A stretch of DNA of 64,000 nucleotides, taken from positions 1,185,955,413 to 1,186,019,412 of the forward strand of contig NC_064615.1 of the NCBI RefSeq assembly GCF_023898315.1, read 5' to 3'. The first letter of the stretch is position 1, and every line of letters starts with the position of its first letter. The position numbers were made by a program, and so were the translations under genes. The notes beneath the pieces are model-generated. The model searched no databases and was not told the origin of the DNA. It saw only the letters and a program-made list of their open reading frames with translations. This document shows positions 42,566 through 54,100 of this stretch, in pieces. The stretch is from Schistocerca nitens. Taxonomy: Eukaryota > Arthropoda > Insecta > Orthoptera > Acrididae.

Positions 42566-43660
42566 ATGGTAGAAACGAGTGCTGCTGCTGCTACTACTAC
42601 TACAGAGAGTGTTTATGCCGTAACACAGCGAGAGCAGGTGTGAACAGAAGAAAGTTATTGCCGAAAGCAGGAGGACGAGCACCTCCTGAGGCTTCCAAAG
42701 TCGGTCAGGTTCAGTTACAGCGCGAGTGAGCGGAAAATAAGCCACACTGGGCGGTAGCTACTTCTTATTTCGTCCGGCGGTAGTCGCAACTAACAATCCC
42801 TTTTTGGGTAAAACGACGGAAGATGTGTCGGTTTCCATTAATGATGTTACAGCTAGTGCAGGAATGAGCGGTCGATCAGATGAAGTAACCGTACGTGTGG
42901 CTAACTTGTATTTCACAGGGAAGGCGGACACGTGTGTGGTACATCGTGGAATCCTCGGTGAAGCACAGTCGTTTCAGCTGTCGGTCACTGCACTAAGCCA
43001 GCATTACCAAAAAATACATACCACACGGTTTTTCTCGCGGGAAGCTCAGCGCTTTGACTTTGAAGCGTGATGACTCAAAGTATTTTCACATAGGATTCGC
43101 CAAGTGAATGCTGAGACGTACGTGCCTTCCTAGAAGGCACAGTCCAATAAGGTGTTACTGCAGCACGCCGAAAACAGGACTTGCCGCAGAAACGGCACGA
43201 ACAGTTCGCACTGACAATCACAGCACCTCATAACTGCGGCGCTGGTCGTGGTGGCCGAGCGGTTCTAGTCGCTTCAGTCCGGACGCGCGACTGCTACGGT
43301 CGCAGGTTCGAATCCTGCGTCGGGCACGGATGTGTGTGATGTCTTTAGGTGAGGTTTGAGTAGTTCTAAGTTCTAGGAGACTGGTGACCTCCGATGTTAA
43401 GTCCCATAGTGCTCAGAGCCATTGGAACCATTTTTTATAACTCCGGCGCAATCGGAGGAAATAGATTTTGCCACGAAGCATCGGGTGTATCAGCATGTAT
43501 TCAGATGCTACAAGTGTGGGCTTAAGGGCCACAGTGTAAGCAACCGGAGTGTTACTTGCACGGGGAAATAGGCCGACGAGCATCCGATTGTCCGAAGAGG
43601 AATAACGGGAAGCACCACCAGGAGAAGCAGCCATAGAACTTAAGTACAGCTGGAGGAGTT
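42566..43660 (+). pseudogene. gypsy-like gag remnant with zinc knuckle
   Basis: The start MVETSAAAATTTTESVYAV ends at a stop after 23 codons. A second open piece (42804-43070) has VRVANLYFTGKADT and ALSQHYQKIHTTRFF, typical of insect gypsy gag cores. After the SINE the nucleocapsid zinc knuckle reads CYKCGLKGHSVSNR at 43506-43547, where the final Cys of Cx2Cx4Hx4C is Arg. Gag is non-functional. The gag core between 42640 and 42800 seems deleted. Confidence 0.8.
43243..43436 (+). mobile_element. tRNA-derived SINE in gag
   Basis: TGGTCGTGGTGGCCGAGCGG head, B-box GGTTCGAATCC, tail GAGCCATTGGAACCATTTTT. Duplications ATAACTGCGGCGC (43230-43242) and ATAACTCCGGCGC (43437-43449) differ at one base. 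Confidence 0.93.
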
Positions 43661-43779
43661 TCTTTCTAACAAAAATTATAGCAGCTGTGCCCCACCTTCA
43701 TACGGGTGTACGAAGATTAAGCGAGCTCGCTCGGACCGCCGGAGAGCAGTCGCCGGCCCCCGCCTAGTGGGCCGAGTGA

Positions 43780-44340
43780 GTCGCTGTGGAACGGGGGCTT
43801 CTCGCAGACACGGGGGCCGCACGTGGCTGCTACCGGGCTGCGGCCCGTCCGCCACGCTGCGTCGCGAGTGACGCCGAGGATATTCACTGACTCTCGACCC
43901 ACATCGTGTGAGGAGTAACCTTCGACAACTGCAAAGGAAGCCATGCTGCGAGGCTCACTTGTCGACACAATGACGCCAACTAAACCGCAGCCGAGTTCAC
44001 TGAAGATTGATCGGCAGAATAAAATATCAGCTAGTATGGGAAAGTTAGTGTAGGTTTCGGTGGGTACGAATTTGCTTTGTGCAACTTGGTACGTGGTTCA
44101 GCCCCTGTCGAGTAATGAAGAGTTGGACAAGTCACACTGTTTTGTACGCAGAAACATAGTGCACGCGAGTAACGTTAATGGGGAATATATAGCTCCAGTT
44201 AGCACAGATAACTTTGGGATAGGTGAAATTGTCAAAAGCCACAGAAGTAGCCACTCCGGAAGTATTAGAGGAAGGGAAACTTGGGTAGATCGAGTGTGGA
44301 TAGAAGCCGTGAGGAAACCGCCGACACGGCTGTGTTAGGC
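43780..44340 (+). pseudogene. gypsy-like aspartic protease and following linker
   Basis: LLADTGA at 43798-43818 is the retropepsin active-site block. The flanking sequence is rich in GC and has lost the expected hydrophobic strands. The linker to RT (44040-44340) has short open pieces only. Position between zinc knuckle and RT supports the call. Confidence 0.6.
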
Positions 44341-44489
44341 AGGAGGCCAGGCCGCTGGAGGGGCAGTGGCCACTCGAGTCTGGCGACGGCGCACCACCGT
44401 CACCTCCGCCGACTCGGCACCGCACACCGGCAGGCGACACTACACCGGTTAGTAGGGAACCGTGTTGCATAGCGAGACATTAGCACACA

Positions 44490-45832
44490 TTAACAGACGA
44501 GTTCGTCGAAAAGCAACTACGAGACGGGATCTTAGAACCTAGTGACAGTCCCTGGAGCACAAATATCGTAACGGTTTCTAAGAAATCACTGGATGGAACG
44601 AAGAAATATACGCTTCGCTGTGATTACAGATTTCTGAATGCACAGACCGTTACAGAAGCTCATCCAGTCCCTAATATTACGGAAGCCAACGGCCTTGCCG
44701 CAGTGGTAACACCGGCTCCCGTCACATTACCGAAGTTAAGCGCGGTCGGGCTGGGCTAGCACTCGGATGGGTGACGATCCGGTCTGCCGAGCGCTGTTGG
44801 CAAGCGGGGTGCCCTCGTCAGGCAAAGTGAGAAGCAGCGGCTCCTGTCTCGTAAACTGACATACGCCCGTGAGAGCGGTGTCATGGCCACATGCCCCTCC
44901 ATATCGGCATCCAGTGACGCCTGTGGGCTGAAGACGACCCGGCGGCCGGTCGGTACCGTTGACCCTTCCGAGGCCTGTTCGGACGGGCTTTAGTTTCTAA
45001 TATTACGGAATCCTCGGATAATTTCGACCGGTGTCAGTACTTCAATACGATAGATCTCAGAACACGTTATCATCAGTTAGAAGTAGCACTTGAGGATAAG
45101 CCACGGACAGCGTTTACTGCATCGGGTGGATATTATCAGTTTAAATGACTGCCATTCGGTTTAAAAAATGCGCCTGCTGCTTTCCAGTGGTTATTAGATG
45201 CAGTTTTAAGAGGGTTGGAGCTTAACACCTTTGTGATCCGTTTAATGACGTAACAATCTATTCAAAGGATACATCATAACACGTGTGAGGCGACCGGAGG
45301 AGGTTTTCAGTGCGATACAGTCTGCACGGTCGATGCTCAGCACGGCCACGTGGCATTTTGCTCAAACTCGTGTTAATTATCATCAATTCAAAATTTTCCA
45401 GCATCACTTACCACCAAACAGATACTGCCATTCGTCGCTTTGTGCAACTATTACTGTAAATTCGTAGAGGATTTCACAAAAACAACAAAACCTTTGAACA
45501 GGTTCCTCAGAATGGGTGTTAAGTTTCAGTGGACACAGGAGTTTCAGCTACCATTCGAGAAATTGAAGGAGGCAATGACTTTGGATCCCATGTTGGTTTT
45601 TTCAGATTTTGAAAAAGAGTTGCTCCTCTCTTCTGACCCTTCTGATGAAGAAGTCGGTTGTATTTTGGATCAGACGACTAATGGAATTGATCATCTACAA
45701 GCTTGTGCTTCGGGGCAGTTAAATAAGGAGGAACGTAGTTATTCCACAACTGGAGAGGAAATGTTGCCAGTCATATATGGTGTCATATTTCCTGTGTTAC
45801 TTACATGGTGGAAGATTGAAAGCTGTGACTGA
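44490..45832 (+). pseudogene. gypsy-like reverse transcriptase and RNase H remnant
   Basis: RT fingers: LRDGILEPSDSPWSTNIV near 44520, then KYTLRCDYRFLNAQTV near 44610. After the 5S SINE the palm continues with NTIDLRTRYHQLEV near 45040, GGYYQFK-stop-LPFGLKNAPAAF near 45130, and the catalytic YxDD block degraded to FNDV at 45241-45252. The thumb and RNase H follow: NYYCKFVEDFTKTTKPLNRF near 45445, FSDFEKELLLSSDPSDEEVG near 45600 and QLNKEERSYSTTGEEML near 45715. Stops and frameshifts occur at about 45148, 45240 and 45830. Confidence 0.88.
44685..44997 (+). mobile_element. 5S-rRNA-derived SINE (SINE3 type) in RT
   Basis: The first 120 bp copy 5S rRNA: GCCAACGGCCTTGCCGCAGT at the start, ACCGAAGTTAAGCGCGGTCG (internal promoter region) and CTCGGATGGGTGACGATCCG, closing with GCGCTGTTGGC. 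A non-5S body with GAGAGCGGTGTCATGGCCAC follows. Perfect 14-bp duplications CTAATATTACGGAA lie at 44671-44684 and 44998-45011. It disrupts the gypsy RT between the fingers and palm. Confidence 0.95.
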
Positions 45833-46059
45833 TCGTGCGTCATTGAAAGAGTTACTCGGTCTAAAAGTCTAGTCGTCTAACATGTTGGGCTTTCCAGGCT
45901 TAGTGTGTACGATTATGAGGTTGTCCGTAAGCCGACTACAAAATACACAAACAGGGACATATTAAGATGCAAAGTAGCCGTGTTGAGTTAATGACCACAA
46001 ACACACGCAGAGGATAAAGACTGACAAGCTCCTAAGTCACAGCCACACCTCACCACACG

Positions 46060-46351
46060 TGAAGATTTGTTCTGCAGAGTCATGACGTGTGGACCATGCG
46101 TCGTGGTCCTGGCAGTTTTACAACAGCGTCACGACCGTGTCCTGCCACGTCACGGTGATCGACGAGCAACAGGTAGGCGAGTCGTGGAAAGGTTTTGGTG
46201 GAGGAAAAGGAAGCGCGACGTGGAGCACTATGCAGAGACTGTGTACCATGCGTGCAGACGGCAGATATTTTGCATCAGAAAATCCCTTTCCAGATGTTAG
46301 AAAGGGCGTCGAAGCCATTTCAAATGCTTGGGTTCGACATTCGTGGAGCGT
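46060..46351 (+). pseudogene. gypsy-like integrase N-terminal zinc finger remnant
   Basis: The frame reads VVVLAVLQQRHDRVLPRHGD, then RRVVERFWWRKRKRDVEHYA and TVYHACRRQIF, the HHCC-finger pattern of gypsy integrases (GH.G..KT..R....FWW). Key residues are partly altered. The LINE at 46360 separates it from its catalytic core at 47573. Confidence 0.8.
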
Positions 46352-46359
46352 ATAACAAA

Positions 46360-47564
46360 ACAAGTTTAATAAGTCACGGCTGCAAAATACTAACACGAAT
46401 TCTTTACAGACGAATGGAAGAACTGGTAGAAGCCAACCTCGGCGCAGATCAGTTTGGATTCCGTAGAAATGTTGGAACACGTGAGGCAATACTGACCCTA
46501 CTGACTTAGAGAAAGCTTTTGACAATGTTGACTGGAATACTCTTTCAAATTCTGAGGGTGATAGGGGTCAAATACAGGGAGCGAAAGGTCATTTATAATT
46601 TGTACAGAAACCAGATGGCAGTTATAAGAGTCGAGGTGCACGAAAGGGAGGCAGTGGTTGAGAAGGGACTGAGACAGGGTTGTAGCCTCTCCCCGATGTT
46701 ATTCAAACTATATACTGAGCAAGCAGTAAAGGAAACAAAAGAAAAATTTGGAAAAGGTACTAAAATCCACGGAGAAGAAATAAAAACTTTGAGGTTTGCC
46801 GACGACAGAGACAGCAAACGACCGGGAAGAGCAGTTGAACCGAATGGATACAGTCTCGAAGGGAGCATATAAGATGAACATCAACAAAAGCAAAACGAGG
46901 ATAATGGAATGTAGTCGAATTAAGTCGGGTGATGCTGAGGGAATTAGATTAGAAAATGAGACACTTAGAGAAGTAAAGGAGTTTTGCTATTTGGGGAGCA
47001 AAATAACTGATGATGGTCGAAGTAGAGAGGATATAAAATGTAGACTGGCAATGCCAAGGAAAGCGTTTCTGAAGAAGAGAAATTTGTTAACATCGAATAT
47101 AGATTGAAGTGGCAGGAAGTCTTTTCTGAAAGTATCTGTATGGAGTGTAGCCACGTATGGAAGTGAAACATGGAGGATAAATAGTTTAGACAAGAAGAGA
47201 ATAGAAGCTTTCGAAATGTGATGCTACGGAAGAATGCTGAAGATCAGGCAGTTAGATCACGTAACTAATGAGGAGGTGCTGAATAGAATTGGGGAGAAGA
47301 GGAATTTGTGGCACATATTGGCTAGAAGAAGGGATCGGTTGGAAGGACACGTTCTAAGGCGTCAAGGGACCATCAATTTAGTATTGGAGGGAAGAAAGGA
47401 AGATAAAAATCGTAGAGGGAGACCAAGGCATGAACACACTAAACAAATTCAGAAGGATGTAGGCTGCAGTAATTACTTGGACATGAAGAAGCTTGCACAG
47501 GATAAAGTACCATGGAAAGCCGCATCAAACCAGTCTCTGGACTGAATACCACAACAACAAGAAC
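46360..47564 (+). mobile_element. 5'-truncated RTE-like LINE in integrase
   Basis: RT blocks: SHGCKILTRILYRRMEELVE, GADQFGFRRNVGTREAIL, EKGLRQGCSLSPMLFKLY and RFADD (46795-46806). The C-terminal region has FCYLGSKITDDGRSREDIKC, YGSETW, a NRIGEKRNLWHILARRRDRL block and QIQKDVGC. The 3' end is CCACAACAACAAGAAC. Duplications ATAACAAA at 46352-46359 and 47565-47572 flank it. A frameshift at the FDNV block (about 46508) and stops make it inactive. It is related to but distinct from the LINE at 1-2862. Confidence 0.9.
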
Positions 47565-47572
47565 ATAACAAA

Positions 47573-47780
47573 GCACCTCAGGACCTGGTACGTGATCATG
47601 GTCGTAGATCATTTTTCACAGTTTTAGCTACAACAGCGATTTTAGACAGACATGCCAGTACTGTGGGACAGGTGTTAGTTAACATTTGGGTACTGAGGTT
47701 TGGGTTGCTTGATACCTTAGTCAAGGGTCAGGGCACGAAATTCATTTCAGAACTCATAAAACAACTGCGCCGCATTTAGT
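47573..47780 (+). pseudogene. gypsy-like integrase catalytic core remnant
   Basis: MVVDHFSQF near 47600 is the first Asp block. LVKGQGTKFISELIKQL near 47720 matches the second block (usually SDQGT.F), with the Asp replaced. The Glu helix is not evident. It is continuous with the finger at 46060-46351 once the LINE is discounted. Confidence 0.75.
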
Positions 47781-47784
47781 GTGT

Positions 47785-48570
47785 ATTCGTAAGTTATGAC
47801 TGAGCCTGTTCCACCCTCAGAGCACATCCATTAGACCTGTGCAGTCCTAATGCATTGACTGAACACTGACGACTGCAGATGTCGCTGATCCGCGCGCCAG
47901 TGGAAAGTGCGGGCAGCGCCACACCTGCAGAGTTCAGCGCCCCCTCTCAACGGTGACTTCGCTAGTCGCCCGTTGCCGGTCGGCCCCAGTTCGCTCGCAG
48001 ACTCCGAGAGCGTCAGTACTGAGTACCGGGAAGAAGGCGCTAAGCCTGCATTCTGTGACAAGCAATAGTGTACCAGAGTCTTCTCTCCTTTCTCGTTTAT
48101 GTCGCTTGTGACTCCCGCAGTAGCCAACACAAAGAGACCACTTTCACACGAATGTTAGACACGACAGCTGAAGAAGCGACAAAGTAATTCAGTACGTTCT
48201 TGTCTCACGTGGGTAGAATAAGGGTGGAAACAAAGGGAACAAGGGCACATATAGTGGTCCAGGAAATGGCGAGTTCTGGGAAGGGTGTCGTAAAATGGCA
48301 CACAACTCGATTGTCTAGTTTAGAACACGGGATATTGAACAATAGGAGGTTAGTGTGGAACTAACTTGGTATACCAGTGATACAAAGAAGATGTCAAATA
48401 ACTACCTATGAAAGACAAGACGGTTAAGTTCGTTGGATAACAAGTTGGGCATTGAAAGTTTGCTCCGTGCTGGGTGATGTAAGGAGTAACGTCACTGCAC
48501 TGCAGGAAACTGACTGTCCAGCCCAGTATTGATTTCAGCACAAGGGTTCGTGCTGGCGGAGGATCAGTTC
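47785..48570 (+). other. Unassigned region downstream of integrase
   Basis: A GC-rich stretch (47830-48030) and AT-rich sequence without recognised motifs. By position it could hold the decayed 3' part of pol or the start of env. Confidence 0.4.
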
Positions 48571-48582
48571 CACACCGAAAGT

Positions 48583-48800
48583 TCAAAATGGTTCAAATGG
48601 CTCTGAGCACTATGGGACTCAACTGCTGTGGTCGTAAGTCCCCTAGAACTTAGAACTACTTAAACCTAACTAACCTAAGGACAGCACACAACACCCAGCC
48701 ATCACGGGGCAGAGAAAATCCCTGACCCCGCCGGGAATCGAACTCGGGAACCCGGGCATGGGAAGCGAGAACGCTACCGCACGACCACGAGATGCGGGCA
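48583..48800 (-). mobile_element. tRNA-derived SINE, alternative head, full length
   Basis: On the minus strand it begins GCCCGCATCTCGTGGTCGTG, with B-box GAGTTCGATTCCCGGCGGGG. It continues through CTGCCCCGTGATGGCTGGGT and then enters the same TTAGGTTAGTTAGGTTTAAG...GAGCCATTTGAACC tail as the main family. Perfect duplications CACACCGAAAGT lie at 48571-48582 and 48801-48812. Confidence 0.95.
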
Positions 48801-48839
48801 CACACCGAAAGTAATTTAGCATTATTTTTTTCGTAAGTT

Positions 48840-49225
48840 TAGGATAACGGTAAAAAAGGATGGAGCAAGGGTATATATAGCGGTTCACATACCTGTAGCA
48901 GGGGTCAGTTTGAAATTTCAGTGTTACACCACTTATTTCGGATCTTGGGGAAGCTAGTGTAGTTACATCGTCAGCGGATTTGAAGAAATACACTCGTGGG
49001 AGTAATGATGTCTGTCCAGACAGACCGGTACAGACTGATACGCAGACGTGTCAGGCGAGTATGTTCTTAAGGAAAACGAATGAGACCAACTGCGAAAAGG
49101 AAATCTTGCCCACGCGGTTTTGCTTCCGAGAGACAGGGAGGCACTGGCTGTACTTGGTCTACTCGCCAGAAACTGTGTTGGCACATTGCTATGGAAAAGG
49201 GAAACCTGAGGGGTCGAGAAAATGA
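48840..49225 (+). pseudogene. Possible env-like fragment of the gypsy-like element
   Basis: The open frame (48980-49225) has CQASMFLRKTNETNCEKEIL then HWLYLVYSPETVLAHCYG. The spacing of Cys and the WLYLV block recalls the baculovirus-F-type envelope proteins of errantiviruses. It lies downstream of integrase in the same orientation, where env would be. No signal peptide, furin site or transmembrane segment is visible, so the call is weak. Confidence 0.35.
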
Positions 49226-49827
49226 GAGCTAGAGGGAAGCAGTGTTGCCACTCGTGAGATGCGCTACGCTCGCCTGTCGCGACTACACTGCTGACGCGGC
49301 GCGCGCCCTACTGGACGGAAGGACCACCCACTCACAATTTAACTTACCTTCATTCCAACCTCAACCCTGATTTCATGCATTAATTAGGCAAATTTATCGA
49401 CTCAAAGCAGGGGAAAATTTCAGTGGAGCAGATGTTACAACACGTTCAAAATTTCCAAGAAAATTGTCAGCCTTTCAAGTACAAGTTCTGGCGTGTTTTC
49501 CTACTAGGTATGTGCACATTTTATTTCTGTAATAAACGCATATGTGCAGAGTCTACAGATCCACCAAAATATCAGTTGTCAGTGAATTGGTAGCCAAGGG
49601 AAAACTTGTGGAAGTAAAACCTCTGTGTTAAGCAGTATAAGCATTAGGTTAACGATTGTACTGTAGTATGGTCTCCGAATTTGAGAATAAGCTCGCGTTA
49701 GCAGTGGATAAGGGAGGAAGCCATGTCGGGCAGCTCACGGTTGGAGTCGAGTGTAGCCGTCAGCATGGTATGGCGGTGTTTAGCGCTAAACTTTTCGAAA
49801 AAGGGGATGCGTTCTACGACTAGACAA
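49226..49827. other. No recognised feature
   Basis: No motif or open frame of note between the possible env and the candidate 3' LTR. Confidence 0.5.
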
Positions 49828-50060
49828 GTTCGGTGAGCGAACTGTGAATTTTTAAAGTTTTATTCCTACTGCAGTCAGGAATTATAGGCCACTGGATGGT
49901 ATTTTTGGTATTATGACAAAATACTCCAAGCAGACAGGAGTATGCGACACAGGTCAATGGTCGAGTGCACGGAACAGGTAAGACAGTGAGAGAGAGAGAG
50001 AAGTGACATTCTGTACGTCGGGCACTCGCATGCTACCTAGAAAACCACACGTTGCAAATC
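49828..50060 (+). repeat. Candidate 3' LTR remnant of gypsy-like element
   Basis: Direct partner of 41175-41400. Shared TACGTCGGGCACTCGCATGC and GTTGCAAATC near the end. Divergence of roughly a quarter of sites indicates great age. Confidence 0.45.
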
Positions 50061-50141
50061 TAAAACATGTGATCGTTCTCAACGCACTCAGGTACTTCAC
50101 CTTAAGGCAGGAGCTGAATAATGTGCTGCTCAGATCGATGT

Positions 50142-50872
50142 TGAAATGCTACTTTTTTGAATAATTAATAGACTATGCCAGAATTTTTTATTAAAGCTAA
50201 AATACATGAATTTATTTTTTCTGTGTAAATTAATCTGTAAAGTTCGGAAAAAAGTCACTATTTAATGTAGGGAATAGGCAGTCGCCGTAATTTGTTTCTG
50301 GATTACATAAAAGCAGGAGGTATGAGCGCTCTCTCTCTCTCTCTCGTTTGGTGTCGGTGGTTGTTTCACTAGTGTTAGTGTCGCTCTGTAATATTTGGCA
50401 AATAATTACGCTAATTTTATTTCAAAAGCCTTGTTTTAATTAAGACTGTACTTTCCTTTTTCATTAATTCCACATATCAAATTATTATGCTACATTTTGG
50501 AAATTTTCCAGGCTGCAGCGAAGTAGAGAAGCCGACGAATTGTTTAGTGGCCACAGCCGAACGCTACTAGTGTTCAAACGGCTATTACTTTATCAAACTT
50601 TTATTTCAGCGTCCCTGAGACATCTTTTGCCGGTCTTTTCTATCAGTATCCGGGCAACGTAATTACGGAAACTGCGTAATTTTTAGATCGGTCACTGGCC
50701 TCTAACAATGCCGTCGGTCAACGTTCTCGTCGGTCTGATGGCAATCGGATGCTGGTACTTATCCACAAGTAAAAGTTTTCTATGTACCAATTTACCATTG
50801 TAGAAGCTTGCCATCAGCAAAAGCGATAAACTTAATATTACCTTAATTTTAAAAAATATCAGTAATATTAAA
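50142..50872 (+). repeat. 5' LTR (731 bp)
   Basis: Starts TGAAATGCTACTTTTTTGAA and ends CAGTAATATTAAA. Compared with the 3' LTR it has about 190 extra bases near its start (50160-50350), including a (CT)n run. The ends are TG...AA rather than TG...CA, so one or two bases of the boundary are uncertain. Confidence 0.85.
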
Positions 50873-50873
50873 T

Positions 50874-50889
50874 TGGCGCAGCCAACGTG
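50874..50889 (+). promoter_or_regulatory. tRNA primer-binding site candidate
   Basis: TGGCGCAGCCAACGTG lies directly after the 5' LTR and resembles gypsy-type primer sites that begin TGGCGC. Confidence 0.6.
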
Positions 50890-51128
50890 TTGCCGAAACA
50901 AAAATTATATGATGTTAATTGATGCTTGCTTGTTCTGTTTTTCATGAATGTCTGTATTGTTGGAGACAAGAAAAAACTGATGACAGCTACACGAAACATA
51001 AATGAAATTATCTGATGTAATTAAAGCAGACTCCAGGTAGCAACACGGAAAAGAAGGTATGGTTATCAACGTGTTACCAGTTGCCCTTGCTTTCGTAGTC
51101 TGCAACGCGTAGCTCATTTAATTCATGG

Positions 51129-54100
51129 CAGAGTTGCCGTTGCGTAATATGTAAAGTCGCTAGCCGGTGTTAAAATCCGCTCGATATGTAAAATAACGGT
51201 CACTAAAAATCCGCTAGATGTCGCTAAACTTTCTTAGGGGCAAAGGTATGTCGGCGGACGGGGGGTGGGGGGAAGGGGAATTATTATATTTATTTTCAGC
51301 TCTTGGGTATTGCCGTATTGCCAAACAATAATGTGCTACAACGCCTACAACATATTTTTAATGGTCCTATTTTGCTTTTATTCCAGCGATATTTTAGAAA
51401 CTTGGTATGAAACACTACAAATCACATTAACTTATGGTACTGAAAGTTTATTATTTTCAACAACAAAATTAGTCTAACATATATATGCACAGTTAGAAAA
51501 ATCTGAAAAAAAAATTAAACGAAGCCATTAATTGTTCCACTCAATCGAAATTATACGTGTCTCAAGCTTCCGAGCTGAAGACAAAATTAAAAGTATGCTT
51601 TTAGCTATTAAAATTCTGTAGTTGTAACTATGTACATGAGATTATTAATAAAATACATACACTGTGACATTTTAAACGTGTTACATTGAAAGCCCAAATA
51701 ATGTAGCTACTCATAACTCCAACTTTTATTATGAGACAAACCCTGAAATCGCGGAAAAAATCGGCTGTTTCACATAAAAAGACCAATGCCACTCAAAAAA
51801 TATATGGAATAGCTAATTTTTTGCTATTTCACGGCTGGTGCCTTAGCAGAAGTTGTTCGCGATGATGAGTAACTTCGGTTCGACTTTTGATGCATGTCAC
51901 GATGTATATATTACGCTGCACTTTCATGAGAGAAAATATAATTATTAGCTGAATGCTTTTACTAAAATTTCAAAGTCATGTAAGAAGTCTCCAGGATCAT
52001 CAATTGCGTTAAGAAGAAGTTGAAGCCTCTCCAGTTTCTCTTTGTCTTCCTTTGCCGACTTGGTTAATAACATCTTCTGGGAGATCATAAGTCGAGCAAC
52101 TCATGTTTTTAATCTTGAGTTGGTTTCTGATGAGAAGAGTTTGTTCAGAAAGTTTGTTCCGAAGCTTATTTTTCACAATATTCATGGACCTAAACACCCT
52201 TTCTACTTCGACGTTTGAATGTGGTAAAGATAGAACAGAAATAGCGAAATAATTTAAATCCTTGAAGGTGTTTATTCCAATTGCATTTTTATATTCGGCT
52301 ACTTTAGCCCAAAAGCTAGTAGTGTCCCCGTTTAGCGGATTACAATCAACGAAGTGAATCGTTTGCCACTGCTGCAAGATTTTGTCAATTTTTTCGTCAG
52401 GGTATCCCATTTCCTTTGCAAGATTAGTTAATGACGTGTCTTTTGATTGTTTCAAAGTTTCTTCCTCACTCATTTTTTCTAAAGCTTTGTAGTTGGCTGT
52501 AAGTCTTTTTTGGATTTATTCTCCTAACTTTACGTTAAAATCAATACACCATTTTTTATTCCTGCAATACTAACATTATGATTTACTGGAAGCTTCTGCA
52601 CATGTGACTCAAAAAGATATCCGAGGTAGGGGACGGGATTAAGGTGATCTCTTATTTTGAGATCTGTGTAGTCTTGGTCGGTTGTTGCTGCCGTCGGCAA
52701 CAGAATTCTTTGGCAGCAAAGCAGCAAAGCCATCAAACAACTTCAGTTATAGGGGTTTGCTTTTTCACTCTCAAAGATTTTGATTGTCTGTTGCACCTCA
52801 CCAAGAATTGTTTTCAAAAAGTACATATAAAGTCGATTCTGTTCATCTGAGTACATATTATAAAGCATCTCCGCTGTGTAACATCGATCTTCAGTAGTCT
52901 TAAAATGCAAATTTTAATTCATCCCACTGGGATAAAATTCTTGCTATAGCCGGTTCGATAGATAGCCATCGTGTGTCACACGCTTTCAGTATTTTTAACG
53001 GTGCATCACCGCAATTAATTAGCTGAAAAATATTTTTATACTCAATTTGACGCTTTGACGAGTGTGAGAACCAGGTGTAGGTTTCACGGACCAGAAACTC
53101 TATGTTTCGTGGCAAAGTGATTTCTGATGCGTGCGTTACTGCCAACTGTAATGAGTGACATACAAAAGGTATCAAAATGAGATGTGGAAGATTGTATTGC
53201 GTTTTCAGAATTGTATACACGCTGTGGCTGGAACCAGTCATAACAGCTGCGTTATCGGTTCCTATTGCAATTAAATTTTGTAGTTTGAGGCCCTCAGCTT
53301 TTAAACACTGTAAAAGTGCAGACACCATTCCAACGGCCTCAGAACTCTCCAGGGGCTGCAAAGCTAAAAACGCAGACATTACTTTTTTTATTGAAACTGA
53401 AATATCGTACGACGATCCCGAGATATTTCCTGATGCTTACATCTGTTGATTCATCTAATAATAAACTATACTTTTGGTCACCTATGTCACTTAAAAGTTC
53501 CTTTTTGAAATGAGGTGCTAGAATATAATTTATTAGCTCCGTACATTTGGTTCTATGTAATTTCATGTTGTTTGTTGATTTCGAATCCTTAAAGCATTTT
53601 TTTACACACGTCAGTCAAGTCATCAATGCTGGAAATTGAGCTATGTTCAGCAATGTACAACGCTAACGTACACTCATCTCTTACACATGAATTACATGTT
53701 TTCACTGGTACTTCGGAAAATGTCAGTTGCTTATTTTGAGAAATTAGTTCATATTTTTCTCTATGTTTTTTCGTTTCCAAATGCTTTTTGAAATCGATAA
53801 TTTTTGCATACATTTCGGACTGATAATAGCTACAATAGGAGTTATCTGGCACAGGCTTAAACCAATGTTTGAACTCCACGCAGTTTTCCCACTCTTTTCT
53901 ATAACTCTGGCTGTAGACCTTTCTTTTAGGCGGCACTTCCATGATTTTTTTTTATATAACTGCCTTAATTCCACACAACTACTCTCGTTACACAATCGAA
54001 ATCGATAATTTGTAAACTGCAAGAATTAAGACACCGCAACACATCGATACAACTAAAATGAATATGACATTCCAAACAGTCCAGTTCCAATACAGTATTC

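Larger units (their letters stand above)
42566..47780 (+). mobile_element. Degenerate gypsy-like retrotransposon with nested insertions
   Basis: Plus-strand remnants occur in the order gag, zinc knuckle, protease, RT, RNase H, integrase, the Ty3/gypsy order. A tRNA SINE (43243-43436), a 5S SINE (44685-44997) and a LINE (46360-47564) inserted later, each with its own target duplication. Stops and frameshifts are spread throughout. A possible env follows near 49 kb. Discounting insertions, the coding block is about 3.5 kb, so some parts are deleted. Confidence 0.88.

Noticed and set aside
44685-44805. A functional 5S rRNA gene
   Set aside because: It is the head of a longer SINE with target duplications inside a retrotransposon, and it has many differences from 5S rRNA.
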